64,000 bases of DNA, from positions 62,001 through 126,000 of the forward strand of contig CAVXQE010000010.1 in NCBI GenBank assembly GCA_963763755.1, read 5' to 3'. Below, one piece after another: positions 1-8,308 of this stretch. A program made the position numbers and the translations under genes. Within the stretch, counting starts at the first letter, position 1. Each line of letters opens with the position of its first letter. The stretch is from Gaiellasilicea sp963763755. Lineage in GTDB: Bacteria > Actinomycetota > Thermoleophilia > Gaiellales > Gaiellaceae. A model generated the notes under the pieces. That model was given only the letters and a program-made list of their open reading frames with translations, was not told where the DNA came from and searched no databases.

Positions 1-603
1 CCACGCCGGCCATGTGCCAGTACGCCGAGATCGTGTTCAGCATCGCCGTGATCGCTCACCTGGAACATGTTCACGATCCCCGCCGCAATCAAGAAGATCG
101 CGTATAGAACGAAGATCGACGAGTTCGCAGAGAACCCGAACCAGTCGTTCATGTGTGCGGAGTAGCTGAACCAGTAGTCGAACAGCACCGTTCGCGAACG
201 TCGCCAGGCCGTAGCCGATCGCCGCAGTGACCGCGATCTGCCCGATCAGGTTGAACCAGCCGGTGAACCAGCCCCAGGCCGGGCTCCCGAGCTTCGACGC
301 CCAGTAGTAGAGGCCGCCCGCGGTCGGGTAGGCCGAGGCGATCTCGGCCATGGCGAGGGGCGATGATCGTCGAGAAGAGGCCGACGAGGAGCCAGCCCCA
401 CGTCACTGCGACCGGACCGCCCCGCTCGAAAGCGACGAAGTACGACGTCAGGCAGCCGGCGAGGATCGAGATGATCGTGAACGAGATCGCGAAGTTCTGG
501 AACCCGCCCATGCCCCGGAAGAGCTCCTGCGCGTAGCCGAGCTTGTGCAGGATCTGCTCGTCGTCGTCTTGCTGCCGCGGCCTGCGGGTGGTGCCGTTTC
601 CAT
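1..603 (-). pseudogene. APC-family amino acid permease, N-terminal part, broken by several frameshifts
   Basis: The minus strand encodes the first transmembrane segments of an amino acid/polyamine permease, with the rest beyond the left edge. The reading is split between frames: an N-terminus ending in HKLGYAQELFRGMGGFQNF, then a segment with EIASAYPTAGGLYYWASKLG (a substrate-loop motif typical of APC transporters), then FDYWFSYSAHMNDWFGF, then LNTISAYWHMAGV at the edge. Frame changes fall near positions 50, 190, 350 and within the first 20 codons. The ATG at 601-603 has a good AGGAGG ribosome site 4 bases upstream, which is why I place the start there. It is divergent from the ligase gene, so its likely role is uptake of the amine or amino acid that the next four genes degrade. 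Whether it is a true pseudogene or a poorly sequenced intact gene cannot be decided here. Confidence 0.75.
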
Positions 604-682
604 CCGCCCTCCTACCGTCGGTGACGTGTCAGCGCTATTACGCGCTTCTGCCACAAGCGTTGTCAACGTGTCGGACGTCACG

Positions 683-2036
683 ATGAGTAGGATCGCCCTC
701 GTGCTCAGCTTCGACGAGTTGCGGGCGGACGTGGAGTCAGGCGCGATCGACACGGTCGTCGTCGCCTTCACCGACATGCAGGGACGGCTGATGGGCAAGC
801 GCCTGCAGGGCGAGTTCTTCGTGGACGAGATCGACGCGGGGCACGCGATCGAGGGCTGCAACTACCTGCTCGCGCTGGAGATGGAGATGGATCCCGTCCC
901 CGGCTACGCGCTCGCGAGCTGGGAGCGCGGCTACGGCGACTTCGGCATGACCCCCGACCTCGCGACGCTGCGGCGCATTCCCTGGCTCGAGGCGACCGCG
1001 CTCGTCCTCTGCGATGTCGGCTGGCACGACGGCTCGCCGGTCGCGCCGTCCCCGCGACAGGTGCTTCGCGCGCAGGTCGAGCGGGCGGAGGCGCTCGGCT
1101 TCACGCCGATGATCGGCTCCGAGCTCGAGTTCTACTTGCTCAAGGAGACCTACGAGGAGGCGCACCAGCAGCACTACCGCGACCTGACGCCGTCGGTCCC
1201 GTACATCCTCGACTACCACGTGCTGGCCGCGACCTACGACGAGCCGTTCATCCGCCAGATCCGAAACGGGATGCAGGGCGCCGGGATCAGGGTCGAGACC
1301 TCGAAGGGCGAGGCGTGGCCGGGGCAGCACGAGATCAACTTCCGCTATGCCGACGCGATCACGATGGCCGACAACCACGTGATCTACAAGAACGGGGCGA
1401 AGGAGATCGCGCACCTGAACGGCTGCTCGATCACGTTCATGGCGAAGCCCGATCACAGCTGGATCGGCAGCTCGTGCCACATCCACTCCTCGCTCTGGCG
1501 CGGGGAGGAGGCCGCGTTCGCCGGCGAGTCCGCGGAGTTCAACGGCTGGCTCGCGGGGCAGATCGCGAACCTGAAGGAGCTCGCGATCTTCCTGGCGCCG
1601 AACATCAACTCGTACAAGCGCTACGCGGCCGGGTTCGTGGGCGCCGACGACGCTTGCCTGGGGCCACGACAACCGGACGTGCGGCTTCCGGATCGTCGGG
1701 CACGGGCCGGCGCTGCGGACGGAGACGCGGATCCCGGGCGCCGACGCGAACCCCTACCTCGCGTTCGCCGCGATCATCGCAGCCGGCCTGCACGGGATCG
1801 AGCACGAGCTTCCGCTTCCGGCGGCACTGGAGGGGAACGCGTACGAGTCCGATGCCGACCGCTTCCCGCACTCGCTGCGCGAGGCGATCGCGGCGCTCGA
1901 GGGCGGCTCGATGGCGCGCGAGGCGTTCGGCGACGAGGTGATCGACCACTACCTCAACTACGCCCGCACCGAGCAGGAGCTCTTCGACCGAGCCGTCACC
2001 TGTTACGAGCGCGAACGGTTCTTCGAACGTGGCTAG
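683..2036 (+). CDS. Glutamine synthetase-like gamma-glutamyl-amine ligase (PuuA/GlnA3-type), one frameshift
   Basis: About 450 residues of the glutamine synthetase superfamily. Visible signatures are SELEFYLL (metal-binding glutamate), PGQHEINF, the ATP-loop analogue GSSCHIHSSLW, and in the shifted frame NRTCGFRIVGHGPALRTETR and ANPYLAFAA. An extra T near 1636 breaks the frame at about residue 318; the second half continues in another frame to the TAG at 2034-2036. The N-terminus begins with LSFDELRADVESGAIDTVVV, typical of the non-ammonia-assimilating GlnA3/PuuA branch that ligates glutamate to putrescine, ethanolamine or other amines. The next gene, a C26 amidase, overlaps the stop by 8 bases, and an aldehyde dehydrogenase follows, which supports the catabolic ligase role over nitrogen assimilation. 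The exact substrate is not readable. The ATG is chosen; a GTG 15 bases upstream is possible. Confidence 0.88.
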
Positions 2037-2745
2037 GCCGGTGATCGGGATCACGGCCTACGCCGAGCCGAGCGTGCGCTGGGGCGTCTGGGACGTGCCC
2101 GCCGCGGTGATCCCGCTCGCGTACGTCCGTCAGATCGAGGCGGCGGGCGGCCGGCCGCTACTCGTGCCCCCGAGCGACGAGGGGATCGAGGAGACGCTCG
2201 ACGTCCTGGACGGGATCCTCTTCTCCGGCGGCTCGGACATCGACCCGGCGGAGTACGGCCAGGAGGCGCACCCGGAAACGATCGGGACGCGGCCGGAGCG
2301 AGACAGCGGCGAGCTCGCGCTGCTCACGGCCGCGCTCGAGCGTGACATGCCGGTGCTCGCCGTGTGCCGGGGCTCGCAGGTGCTGAACGTCGCGCGCGGC
2401 GGCGATCTCGTCCAGCACCTGCCCGAAGTCGTCGGCGACGAGAAGCACAAGCACACGCCCGGGGTCTTCGCCGACCACGAGGTCGACGTGAAGGACGGCA
2501 GCCGCCTCGGCACGCTGCTCGGCGAGCGAGCGCCCGTCAAGTCGCACCACCATCAAGGGTTCGGGACCGTCGGCGAAGGGCTCGTCGAGTCGGCGTGGGC
2601 CGACGACGGCACGCTCGAGGCGGTCGAGGATCCGTCGAAGCGATTCGCCCTCGGCGTGCTCTGGCACCCCGAGGAGGGCGAGGACGCAGCGCTCTTCCAG
2701 GCGCTCGTCGAGGAGGCGCGCGCCTACCGCGCCGCCTTGGGTTAG
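2029..2745 (+). CDS. Class I glutamine amidotransferase-like hydrolase, peptidase C26 (PuuD-like)
   Basis: A 238-residue protein of the gamma-glutamyl-gamma-aminobutyrate hydrolase family. It opens with PVIGITAYAE, has the nucleophile elbow AVCRGSQVLNVARGG (Cys113), the family signature KSHHHQGF and the His-Glu pair in LWHPEEG near the C-terminus. These enzymes cut the gamma-glutamyl amide from the oxidised product of the ligase reaction and return glutamate. The GTG start lies inside the end of the ligase gene (8-base overlap), indicating translational coupling. Substrate identity (gamma-glutamyl-GABA or a related amide) is inferred from context. Confidence 0.9.
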   Translation: MARPVIGITAYAEPSVRWGVWDVPAAVIPLAYVRQIEAAGGRPLLVPPSDEGIEETLDVLDGILFSGGSDIDPAEYGQEAHPETIGTRPERDSGELALLTAALERDMPVLAVCRGSQVLNVARGGDLVQHLPEVVGDEKHKHTPGVFADHEVDVKDGSRLGTLLGERAPVKSHHHQGFGTVGEGLVESAWADDGTLEAVEDPSKRFALGVLWHPEEGEDAALFQALVEEARAYRAALG

Positions 2746-2754
2746 GACGTCGGG

Positions 2755-3280
2755 CTAGGACGCCGTCGGCGGCGAGAGCGGCGGCGTCGAGGGCCTCGCG
2801 GTGATGGCGACCGTGCGGAGGTACGGGTGGCGAACCGCCGCGACCGGCTGTGGCTTTGGCGGCACGACCTGAGGTTGTTGCGGCTGCAGTGCCGCCTGTG
2901 CCTGCACGGCCGCGGCAGCGCGGGCGGTCAGTGCGGTCAGGAGCTGCGCCATACGCTCGTCGTTCTCGGAGACCCGCTCCTCGAGCTAGGAGCTGGAGGC
3001 GGGCCTGCTCGGCCATCCGGTGGTAGAGCTGCGCACGGCCGTCGCCGATCACGTAACCGATCATGACGCCGACGAAGAGCCCGCCGAGGATCGTGGCGAA
3101 CCCGAAGTTCGAAGGAATCGGCCACGCGGCACGGAGGGGGCTGAGCGGCACCGACCCTACGGCCGCACCGGCCATCGCGCCGATCGCGACCCCGAGCCTT
3201 CCGACCGCACGCGCCTTCGCTTCGTAGTGGGCCACGAGCTCTCCGACTGCCTGCTGCGATTCTCCGCGGTCCGTGGTCAC
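2755..3280 (-). CDS. Small membrane protein with Ala/Gln/Pro-rich tail, one frameshift; function unknown
   Basis: Minus-strand protein of about 175 residues not recognised as a named family. After a short soluble start (VTTDRGESQQAVGELVAHYE) come two hydrophobic segments (GRLGVAIGAMAGAAVGSVP and FATILGGLFVGVMIGYVIGD), then a charged helix RMAEQARLQL. The frame changes around 2987; the second frame gives EERVSENDERMAQLLTAL and an Ala/Gln/Pro-rich tail ending SPPTAS. The charged helix continuing across the break supports a single gene with one indel. It lies convergent to the amidase gene and divergent from the aldehyde dehydrogenase gene, and may be unrelated to the pathway around it. Confidence 0.6.
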
Positions 3281-3336
3281 GCGGCATTTATCGGCGTCAC
3301 GCGCGCGAGTCTTAAGGAAAGTGGTCAAATAGCGCC

Positions 3337-4686
3337 GTGCTGACCGTCCTCAATCCGGCGACCGAGGAGCCGATCGCGGAGCTCGAGCAGGCAGGCGTCG
3401 AGGAGACCGACGCCGCGGTTGCCCGCGCCAAGGCCGCTTTCCCCGCCTGGAAGGCCGTCGCGCCCACCGACCGGGCGCGTCTGCTGAGGCGTCTGGCGAC
3501 GCTCGTCGAGGAGCACGCGGAGGAGCTCGCGCGGATCGAGTCGCGCAACGTCGGCAAGCCGATCGCCGGTGCCCGGGCCGAGATCGGGATGGTCGCGCAG
3601 GTCTTCCATTTCTACGCCGGTGCGGTCGACAAGCACTACGGGGAGACGATCCCGGTCGCCGGCGGCGTCGACGTCACCTTTCGCGAGCCGCTCGGCGTCG
3701 TCGGCCTGATCGTGCCGTGGAACTTTCCGCTCAACATCTCGTCCTGGAAGCTCGGCCCGGCGCTCGCGACCGGCAACACGGTCGTGCTCAAGCCGGCGGA
3801 GCTGACGCCGATGTCGGCGCTCCGGCTCTCGGAGCTCGTGCTCGACGCGGGAATCCCCGAAGGCGTCGTCAACGTGCTCGTCGGGAAGGGCTCGATTGTC
3901 GGGAGCCGTCTCGTCGAGCACCCGGATGTGGCCAAGATCGGCTTCACGGGGTCGACCGAGGTGGGGCGGACCGTGATGGAAGGAGCGGCCGCGACGATCA
4001 AGCGCGTCACGCTCGAGCTCGGTGGCAAGTCGGCGAACGTCGTCTTCGCAGACGCTGACCTCGAGCAGGCTGCCGCGGCTGCGCCGTACGCGGTCTTCGA
4101 CAACGCCGGCCAGGATTGCTGCGCGCGCTCGCGGATCCTCGTCGAGCGGAGCGCGTACGACCGCTTCGTCGAGCTCCTGATCGACGCGACTCGCGGGGTG
4201 AAGGTCGGCGACCCCGAAGACGACGCGACCGAGATGGGCCCGCTGATCTCGGCGGCGCACCACGAGACGGTTTCGTCGTTCGTCGAAGGCGAGCCGCTCT
4301 TTCGCGGCGCCGCGCCGGACGGGGCAGGCTTCTGGTTCCCGTGCACGCTCGTCGAGGCTACGAACGACGACCGGATCGCCCGTGACGAGGTCTTCGGGCC
4401 CGTGGCCGCCGTGATTCCGTTCGACGACGAGGCGGACGCGATCCGAATCGCGAACGACACGCCGTACGGGCTCTCCGGCTCGATCTGGACGCGCGACGGA
4501 GCGCGGGCGTTGCGCGTGGCGCGCGCGGTCGAGGCGGGTGTCCTCAGCGTCAACTCGAACAGCTCGGTTCGCGTCTCGACGCCGTTCGGCGGCATGAAGC
4601 AGTCGGGGTTCGGCCGGGAGCTCGGCATGCACGCGCTCGACGGCTACTCGGAGGTCAAGAACGTGTTCCTGTCGACGGAGGGCTGA
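3337..4686 (+). CDS. NAD(P)-dependent aldehyde dehydrogenase
   Basis: A 449-residue aldehyde dehydrogenase superfamily protein. The cofactor-binding segment IVPWNFPLNISSWKLGPAL, FTGSTEVGR, the general-base Glu227 in LELGGKSANVV, the catalytic Cys261 in NAGQDCCARSR and the C-terminal FGPVAAV and GGMKQSGFGRE motifs are all present. Placed after the ligase and amidase, it would oxidise the gamma-glutamyl-aminoaldehyde (PuuC-like role), with an unidentified amine oxidase or dehydrogenase upstream in the pathway. The GTG start gives a normal N-terminus (LTVLNPATEEP). The stop overlaps the ATG of the SDR gene by one base. Confidence 0.93.
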   Translation: MLTVLNPATEEPIAELEQAGVEETDAAVARAKAAFPAWKAVAPTDRARLLRRLATLVEEHAEELARIESRNVGKPIAGARAEIGMVAQVFHFYAGAVDKHYGETIPVAGGVDVTFREPLGVVGLIVPWNFPLNISSWKLGPALATGNTVVLKPAELTPMSALRLSELVLDAGIPEGVVNVLVGKGSIVGSRLVEHPDVAKIGFTGSTEVGRTVMEGAAATIKRVTLELGGKSANVVFADADLEQAAAAAPYAVFDNAGQDCCARSRILVERSAYDRFVELLIDATRGVKVGDPEDDATEMGPLISAAHHETVSSFVEGEPLFRGAAPDGAGFWFPCTLVEATNDDRIARDEVFGPVAAVIPFDDEADAIRIANDTPYGLSGSIWTRDGARALRVARAVEAGVLSVNSNSSVRVSTPFGGMKQSGFGRELGMHALDGYSEVKNVFLSTEG

Positions 4687-5467
4687 TGAACAGATTGGAA
4701 GGAAAGGTCTGCGTGATCACCGGCGCCGGCGGCGGGATGGGCCGCGACGCGGCGATCCTCTTCACCGAGGAGGGCGCGAAGGTCTGTGCCGCCGACATGA
4801 ACGTCGAGGCCGCGGAGGAGACCGTCGGCCTCTGCTCCGGCGAGGCGTTCGCGACCAAGGTGAACGTGGCGGAAGAGGAGGACGTCCGCCGGATGTGCGC
4901 CGAGACGGCCGAGCGGTTCGGCGGGATCGACGTCCTCTACAACAACGCAGGCATCTCACCCGACGACGATGCATCCGTGCTCGACACCTCGGTCGAGGCG
5001 TGGGACCGCGTGCAGGCGGTCAACACGCGGGGTGTCTTCCTCTGCTGCAAGCACGGGATCCCGTATCTGCTGGAGCGGGGTGGTGGGTCGGTGATCAACG
5101 TCGCGAGCTTCGTCGCCATCCTCGGCGCAGCTACCTCCCAGATCTCCTACAGCGCCTCGAAGGGCGCGGTGCTGTCGATGAGCCGCGAGCTCGGCGTCCA
5201 GTTCGCGCGCCAGGGCGTACGGGTGAACGCGTTGTGTCCCGGGCCGGTCGAGACGCCGCTGCTCCTGAACATCTTCGGCGACAACCCGGAGGCGCTCGAA
5301 CGCCGACGGATCCACTGGCCGACGGGCCGGCTGGCGAAGCCGCGCGAGATCGTGAATGCGGCCCTCTTCCTCGCCAGCGACGAGTCGTCGTACGTGAACG
5401 CGTCGACGTTCCTCGTCGACGGCGGCCTGACGCCGCCTACGTCACGCCGGAAGCGCTCGAGCAGTAA
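4686..5467 (+). CDS. Short-chain dehydrogenase/reductase (SDR), frameshift at the extreme C-terminus
   Basis: Classical SDR of about 260 residues. It has the Rossmann motif TGAGGGMG near the N-terminus, NNAG, the catalytic serine in INVASFV, the YSASK catalytic pair and the CPGPVETPL loop. Near 5432 a base appears lost after VDGGLT: the open frame would run on into low-complexity sequence to 5735, whereas the shifted frame ends naturally as AAYVTPEALEQ with a stop at 5467, so I end it there. It is translationally coupled to the aldehyde dehydrogenase and probably oxidises or reduces an alcohol/carbonyl in the same pathway. The substrate is unknown. Confidence 0.9.
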
Positions 5468-5481
5468 GCTGTTACTTGGCG

Positions 5482-5934
5482 TCAGACGCCGACGACTTGC
5501 ACGAGCCAGCGGCGGTCGCGCTCGCGGTCGAGCTCGAGGAAGAGCACGCGCTGCCAGGTGCCGAGGCAGAGCTCGCCGTCGCGGACGGGAATCGACTCGC
5601 CGGCGGGACCGAGCAGCATCGACATGCAGTGCGAGTGCCCGTTCCCGAAGTCCATGTCCTCCGGGACGACGTTCTCGGTGCGCCGGTCCCAGTCGTCGTG
5701 CGCGTAGTAGTTGTCGCTCGGCACGAGCTTCTTGAGCAGAAGCGCGAAGTCCTCGAGGAAGCCGGTCTCGAACTCGTTCACGCGGACGGAGCAGGTGGTG
5801 TGCGGCGAGTAGACGGAGCAGATGCCGTCCTTGATCCCGCTCGCGACGACCGCCTCCTGCACCTCGGCGGTGATGTCCTTCACGGAGAGCCCTCCGGCGG
5901 TCCGCAGTTGCGTCTCCTGCTGGTACGCCTTCAT
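5482..5934 (-). CDS. yjbQ: YjbQ/UPF0047 family protein
   Basis: A 150-residue protein matching the YjbQ (UPF0047) family along its whole length: VYSPHTTCSVRVNE, DNYYAHDDWDRR, GNGHSHCMSMLLG and LGTWQRVLFLELD are the conserved blocks, with histidines and a glutamate that may bind metal. Family members have weak thiamin-phosphate synthase activity in vitro; their real role is unsettled. It converges on the SDR gene with a 14-base gap and reads away from the tRNA. Confidence 0.92.
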   Translation of the reverse strand: MKAYQQETQLRTAGGLSVKDITAEVQEAVVASGIKDGICSVYSPHTTCSVRVNEFETGFLEDFALLLKKLVPSDNYYAHDDWDRRTENVVPEDMDFGNGHSHCMSMLLGPAGESIPVRDGELCLGTWQRVLFLELDRERDRRWLVQVVGV

Positions 5935-6006
5935 CGCGCGTCATTGTGACAGTCGTAAGAGCAAGCCTGTCGGAGAACCGCTCCCGCGGTACGCTCGAAC
6001 GTGTGC

Positions 6007-6079
6007 GGGCCCGTAGCTCAGCGGTTAGAGCAGCGGACTCATAATCCGACGCGCCCTGGTTCGAATCCAGGCGGGCCCA
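6007..6079 (+). tRNA. tRNA with anticodon CAU (Met elongator or lysidine-type Ile)
   Basis: A complete cloverleaf can be folded. The acceptor stem is GGGCCCG/CGGGCCC with discriminator A, followed by a D arm starting GCTCAGC. The anticodon stem carries the loop CTCATAA (anticodon CAT), and the T arm is CCTGG-TTCGAAT-CCAGG. The 3' CCA is not encoded. CAU tRNAs can be initiator Met, elongator Met or Ile2. The paired first base excludes a typical initiator; between elongator Met and Ile2 I cannot decide by eye. A 12-bp hairpin starts 7 bases after the end. Confidence 0.93.
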
Positions 6080-6085
6080 AAGTAT

Positions 6086-6122
6086 CCCGCTTGCCTAGGG
6101 GCGTTCCGCTTAGGCAAGCGGG
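6086..6122 (+). terminator. 12-bp perfect hairpin directly after the tRNA
   Basis: Arms CCCGCTTGCCTA and TAGGCAAGCGGG are perfectly complementary around a 13-base loop. It begins 7 bases after the tRNA, so it may terminate or help process the tRNA transcript. There is no T-run, so an intrinsic terminator is not proven; a recombination or repeat element is the alternative. Confidence 0.5.
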
Positions 6123-6224
6123 TCAGGTTGCCAGGGGTCGCGATACGGCTCACCTCGTGGCGCTCGCACGCACGCGGCATGGCTCGCTCGCCGCTCGCTG
6201 ACCAGCGGCCGTGTCCCTGACGCC

Positions 6225-6255
6225 CATGCGCCTGCGGCGGCGGCTGAGGCGCATG
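6225..6255. repeat. 9-bp inverted repeat in a palindrome-rich stretch
   Basis: Arms CATGCGCCT and AGGCGCATG flank a 13-base GC-rich loop. Around it lie further complementary pieces (GTGTCCC near 6211 with GGGACAC near 6296; CCAGCGG near 6202 with CCGCTGG near 6262), so 6200-6300 could fold into one branched structure. No convincing coding frame crosses it. Confidence 0.4.
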
Positions 6256-6309
6256 CGTGCCCGCTGGCTCGACGACGGGTGCACGTATGAGCGGGGACAC
6301 GTCGCCGCG

Positions 6310-6729
6310 CTGCGGGCATGTTCACGATCGAGGTCGAAACCAGACCGAGTTCTCCGGCTCCTTTGTGCTCCTCTCCCTCGCCGAGGGCTCGACGGTCGAC
6401 GACCTCCAGCCGGCGCTCGACCAGTACCCGCGGCAGTTGAGCGGAATGGGACGCTTCCGGAGCCGCCGGACTACATGTGGTTGGTTCGCTCCGACGATGA
6501 GGCCGGAGCGACCAGTGCGCTGCCTGCCGACGTCCCGGCCGGCACATATGCCGTCGTGTGCTTTGTCGACGACGTTCCCATCGAGCAGGTTTACATCGCG
6601 GAGCAGCTGGACGTGACCGAGCAGATCATCCTCGGCCAACTCGAAGACCCACCCGACGGGTTGGCTGAACTACGCGCAGTGCTCCTGTCCAAGCACCAGT
6701 GGAGACAGCGCGAAGGGCTCGACGCCTGA
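6310..6729 (+). pseudogene. Remnant of a small secreted (cupredoxin-like?) protein, frame-broken
   Basis: Two frames read as pieces of one protein. The first piece contains TEFSGSFVLLSLAEGSTVDD and LQPALDQYPRQLSGMG. After a frame change near 6465 comes PEPPDYMWLVRSDDEAG, then LPADVPAGTYAVVCFVDDVP and a charged C-terminus ending QWRQREGLDA. The pattern (a HH-like strand, GSTVDDL, a Pro-rich link, then PAGTYAVVCF) resembles cupredoxin-fold hypothetical proteins common in Thermoleophilia, but the metal-binding residues cannot be confirmed. No intact start is visible. The C-terminal WRQREGL motif recurs in the remnant at 7030-7110. Confidence 0.45.
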
Positions 6730-6760
6730 GGAACGGAATGGCGATCCGAGCGCCTAGGCG

Positions 6761-6955
6761 CTAGCCACGCTCGCGGATAGCCCGTCTCTCGAGATCAGCC
6801 TGCTTGCCCGCGGCCTTCGCGGCCTCCGCGGCCTCGACCGTCGCTCTCCTTGCCGCGTCGATGGCGGCACGAAGTGCCTCGCGCTCAGCGCGGCTCAATT
6901 GCCCATACCTTTTTCTCGATTGTGTTTGCATCGCTGGCAGCATCGCGTTGCCCAA
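6761..6955 (-). CDS. Small Ala-rich helical protein, function unknown
   Basis: A 64-residue minus-strand frame with the look of a real small protein. A basic stretch (QSRKRYGQL) leads into a highly helical, alternating Ala/Glu/Arg/Lys segment (SRAEREALRAAIDAARRATV) that ends RAIRERG. No transmembrane segment or signal peptide is seen. Three ATGs occur in the first nine codons and none has a clear ribosome site, so the start is uncertain. It lies between two gene remnants and could itself be part of the decayed region. Confidence 0.4.
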   Translation of the reverse strand: MGNAMLPAMQTQSRKRYGQLSRAEREALRAAIDAARRATVEAAEAAKAAGKQADLERRAIRERG

Positions 6956-7017
6956 TCTCGCCCGCTAGGACACGATTGGGTCTATCCCCCGGCCGCGCTC
7001 GAGGCTGAGCCGGCTCG

Positions 7018-7135
7018 TCGTCGCCGAGCTCGCCTTCTGGCTTCACTCCGAGCGCCTCGGGGCATCACTAGGCGAGCATCAGTGGCGGCAGCGCGAAGGG
7101 CTGGAGTGCCCCGTCCGCCCGCGGAGTTGAAGGCC
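7018..7135 (+). pseudogene. C-terminal gene fragment sharing the WRQREGL motif
   Basis: A plus-strand frame reads ELAFWLHSERLGASLGEHQW followed by RQREGLE and a stop shortly after. The end matches the C-terminus of the remnant at 6310-6729 (KHQWRQREGLDA), also at DNA level around the shared GCAGCGCGAAGGGCT. The rest of the gene is missing. It looks like a second, truncated copy of the same small gene family. The following bases up to 7470 hold only weak frames (for example one opening MDINEEVSAKQRDV at 7207) that I cannot support as genes. Confidence 0.4.
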
Positions 7136-7471
7136 CGACTTCCCGCCTAGGAAAACACTGAGGCCCGTTCGCGGGAATACGTGTCCCTTTCGGTGTCCTA
7201 GGGAGCATGGACATCAACGAAGAAGTCTCCGCCAAGCAGCGCGACGTCGCGCAGCGAACGCCATCAGCTCCGCGCCTGTCTCGCGCCATCGTCGGCTCGT
7301 CGTCGGCCGCGCCCATTGCCTCGGCGGGTAGCTCGAAGAAGCCGCCGTCGGCGAGATTCCTCGACCAACCCAAGCCGGTCACGAGCTGATGGTGGGGGGA
7401 GTGAAAGGACGCGCCTTGCTCGGGTCCGGTCGGGCCGGCCGGGGCGATTGAGCTCGCTGACCTGATGGCAC

Positions 7472-7640
7472 TTCACCGTCAACTAGCGCGGTGAACCACC
7501 CCCTGGGTGATAGGTCAAGTAGCCCGAGTGGTGCATGGTGTGCTCAGCGAAACACACAAGCTTCTCGGGCCTCCTGCGGTGGACTCGAGGGTTTACACGG
7601 AGAACGCGGCGGGGCTTCTGTGGTGGCCCCGCTCTTTCTT
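7472..7640 (+). ncRNA. Candidate structured leader RNA ending in an intrinsic terminator
   Basis: Four hairpins stand in series just before the next gene. They are TTCACCG/CGGTGAA (7472-7495), CACCC/GGGTG (7497-7509), and GCCCGAG/CTCGGGC (7522-7570) enclosing GTGTG/CACAC. The last is the terminator stem GCGGGGC/GCCCCGC (7609-7632), followed by TCTTTCTT. The terminator sits about 35 bases before the ATG of the membrane protein gene, the layout of a riboswitch or attenuator, or of a free-standing small RNA. I recognise no known riboswitch consensus. The assignment rests on base-pairing seen by eye only. Confidence 0.4.
7609..7640 (+). terminator. Rho-independent terminator
   Basis: Seven-base G/C stem GCGGGGC/GCCCCGC with a 10-base loop followed directly by TCTTTCTT. 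It ends whatever transcript covers 7472-7608 before the gene at 7674. Confidence 0.65.
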
Positions 7641-7673
7641 CACTCACTGCGGCGACAAAGGAAGAGGGGATAG

Positions 7674-7952
7674 ATGTCGAGTAGCGCGTTTGTATTCGTC
7701 TTGTCGATCGGCTCTGCACTCATCGCGCTCTGGGTCCATGTGCGTTTCCCGAAGCTCGCACCGGAGCATGTGGGAAAGACGCTGCTTCACACGGGGCTCG
7801 CGTTCGCACTGCTGCGGCTGTCGCCCGGCATGGTGGAGTCGCCGTTGATGGCTCTGATCACGATCGTCGTTCTCGTGGTTCCGGCGCTCAGCTACGCGCT
7901 GCTGTGCTCGATCTGGATGCTGAAGCACGTCCAGACCGCGATGGGCGTCTAG
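7674..7952 (+). CDS. Small integral membrane protein, function unknown
   Basis: A 92-residue protein with three hydrophobic stretches: SSSAFVFVLSIGSALIALWV at the N-terminus, a middle segment GLAFALLRLSPGMV, and LMALITIVVLVVPALSYALL, ending with a short HVQTAMGV tail. No family is recognised. The ATG has a purine-rich ribosome site (GGAAGAGGGGATAG). It follows the candidate leader RNA and terminator and may be controlled by them. It converges on the DUF192 gene with a 5-base gap. Confidence 0.7.
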   Translation: MSSSAFVFVLSIGSALIALWVHVRFPKLAPEHVGKTLLHTGLAFALLRLSPGMVESPLMALITIVVLVVPALSYALLCSIWMLKHVQTAMGV

Positions 7953-7957
7953 CGCTC

Positions 7958-8308
7958 CTAGGAGAGTGCGAGCGCGTCGCCGGGCTTGATCCCGCGGCGC
8001 GCACACTCGCCGCTGGCGAGCTCGACGACCGCCTTTGCTCCGCGGCGGCCGGCGGTCTTCCAGGGGCGCAGGTCGTGCGCGATGTCGATCACGACCAGGT
8101 CGTGGTCGAGGAAGATCGCGTCGATCGCGAACCGCATGAAGAACATGTGAACCGAGCCGGCGGGGCGGAGCAGGATTCCCTCACCGGCCGGCAGGCTGCG
8201 CCGACCGAGTAGCCCCCGCATTCGCTGGAACGGGCGCGTCGCCACGAGCAAGTGCTCGCAGACGACGCGCCCGTCCTCGCGGGTCAGGACAGCGACCTCA
8301 GAAGCCAA
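7958..8308 (-). CDS. DUF192 family protein
   Basis: About 116 residues matching the DUF192 (COG1430) family: FQRMRGLLGR, then GSVHMFFMRFAIDAIFLDHD, then DLRPWK and a C-terminal GDAL. Family members are small, often exported beta-proteins of unknown function. No ATG or GTG is available; a TTG at 8306-8308, inside the last codons of the preceding secreted-protein gene (11-base overlap), gives a sensible N-terminus (ASEVAVLTREDG), so the two genes are probably co-transcribed. Confidence 0.85.
   Translation of the reverse strand: MASEVAVLTREDGRVVCEHLLVATRPFQRMRGLLGRRSLPAGEGILLRPAGSVHMFFMRFAIDAIFLDHDLVVIDIAHDLRPWKTAGRRGAKAVVELASGECARRGIKPGDALALS

Noticed and set aside
737..1672. 311-codon minus-strand frame over the ligase gene
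   Set aside because: Arg/Val/Asp-rich shadow with no motif; the plus strand has clear glutamine synthetase signatures.
6007..7500. Integrated phage or genomic island at the tRNA
   Set aside because: No integrase, no second copy of the tRNA end and no phage genes are seen in the window; only a decayed stretch remains.
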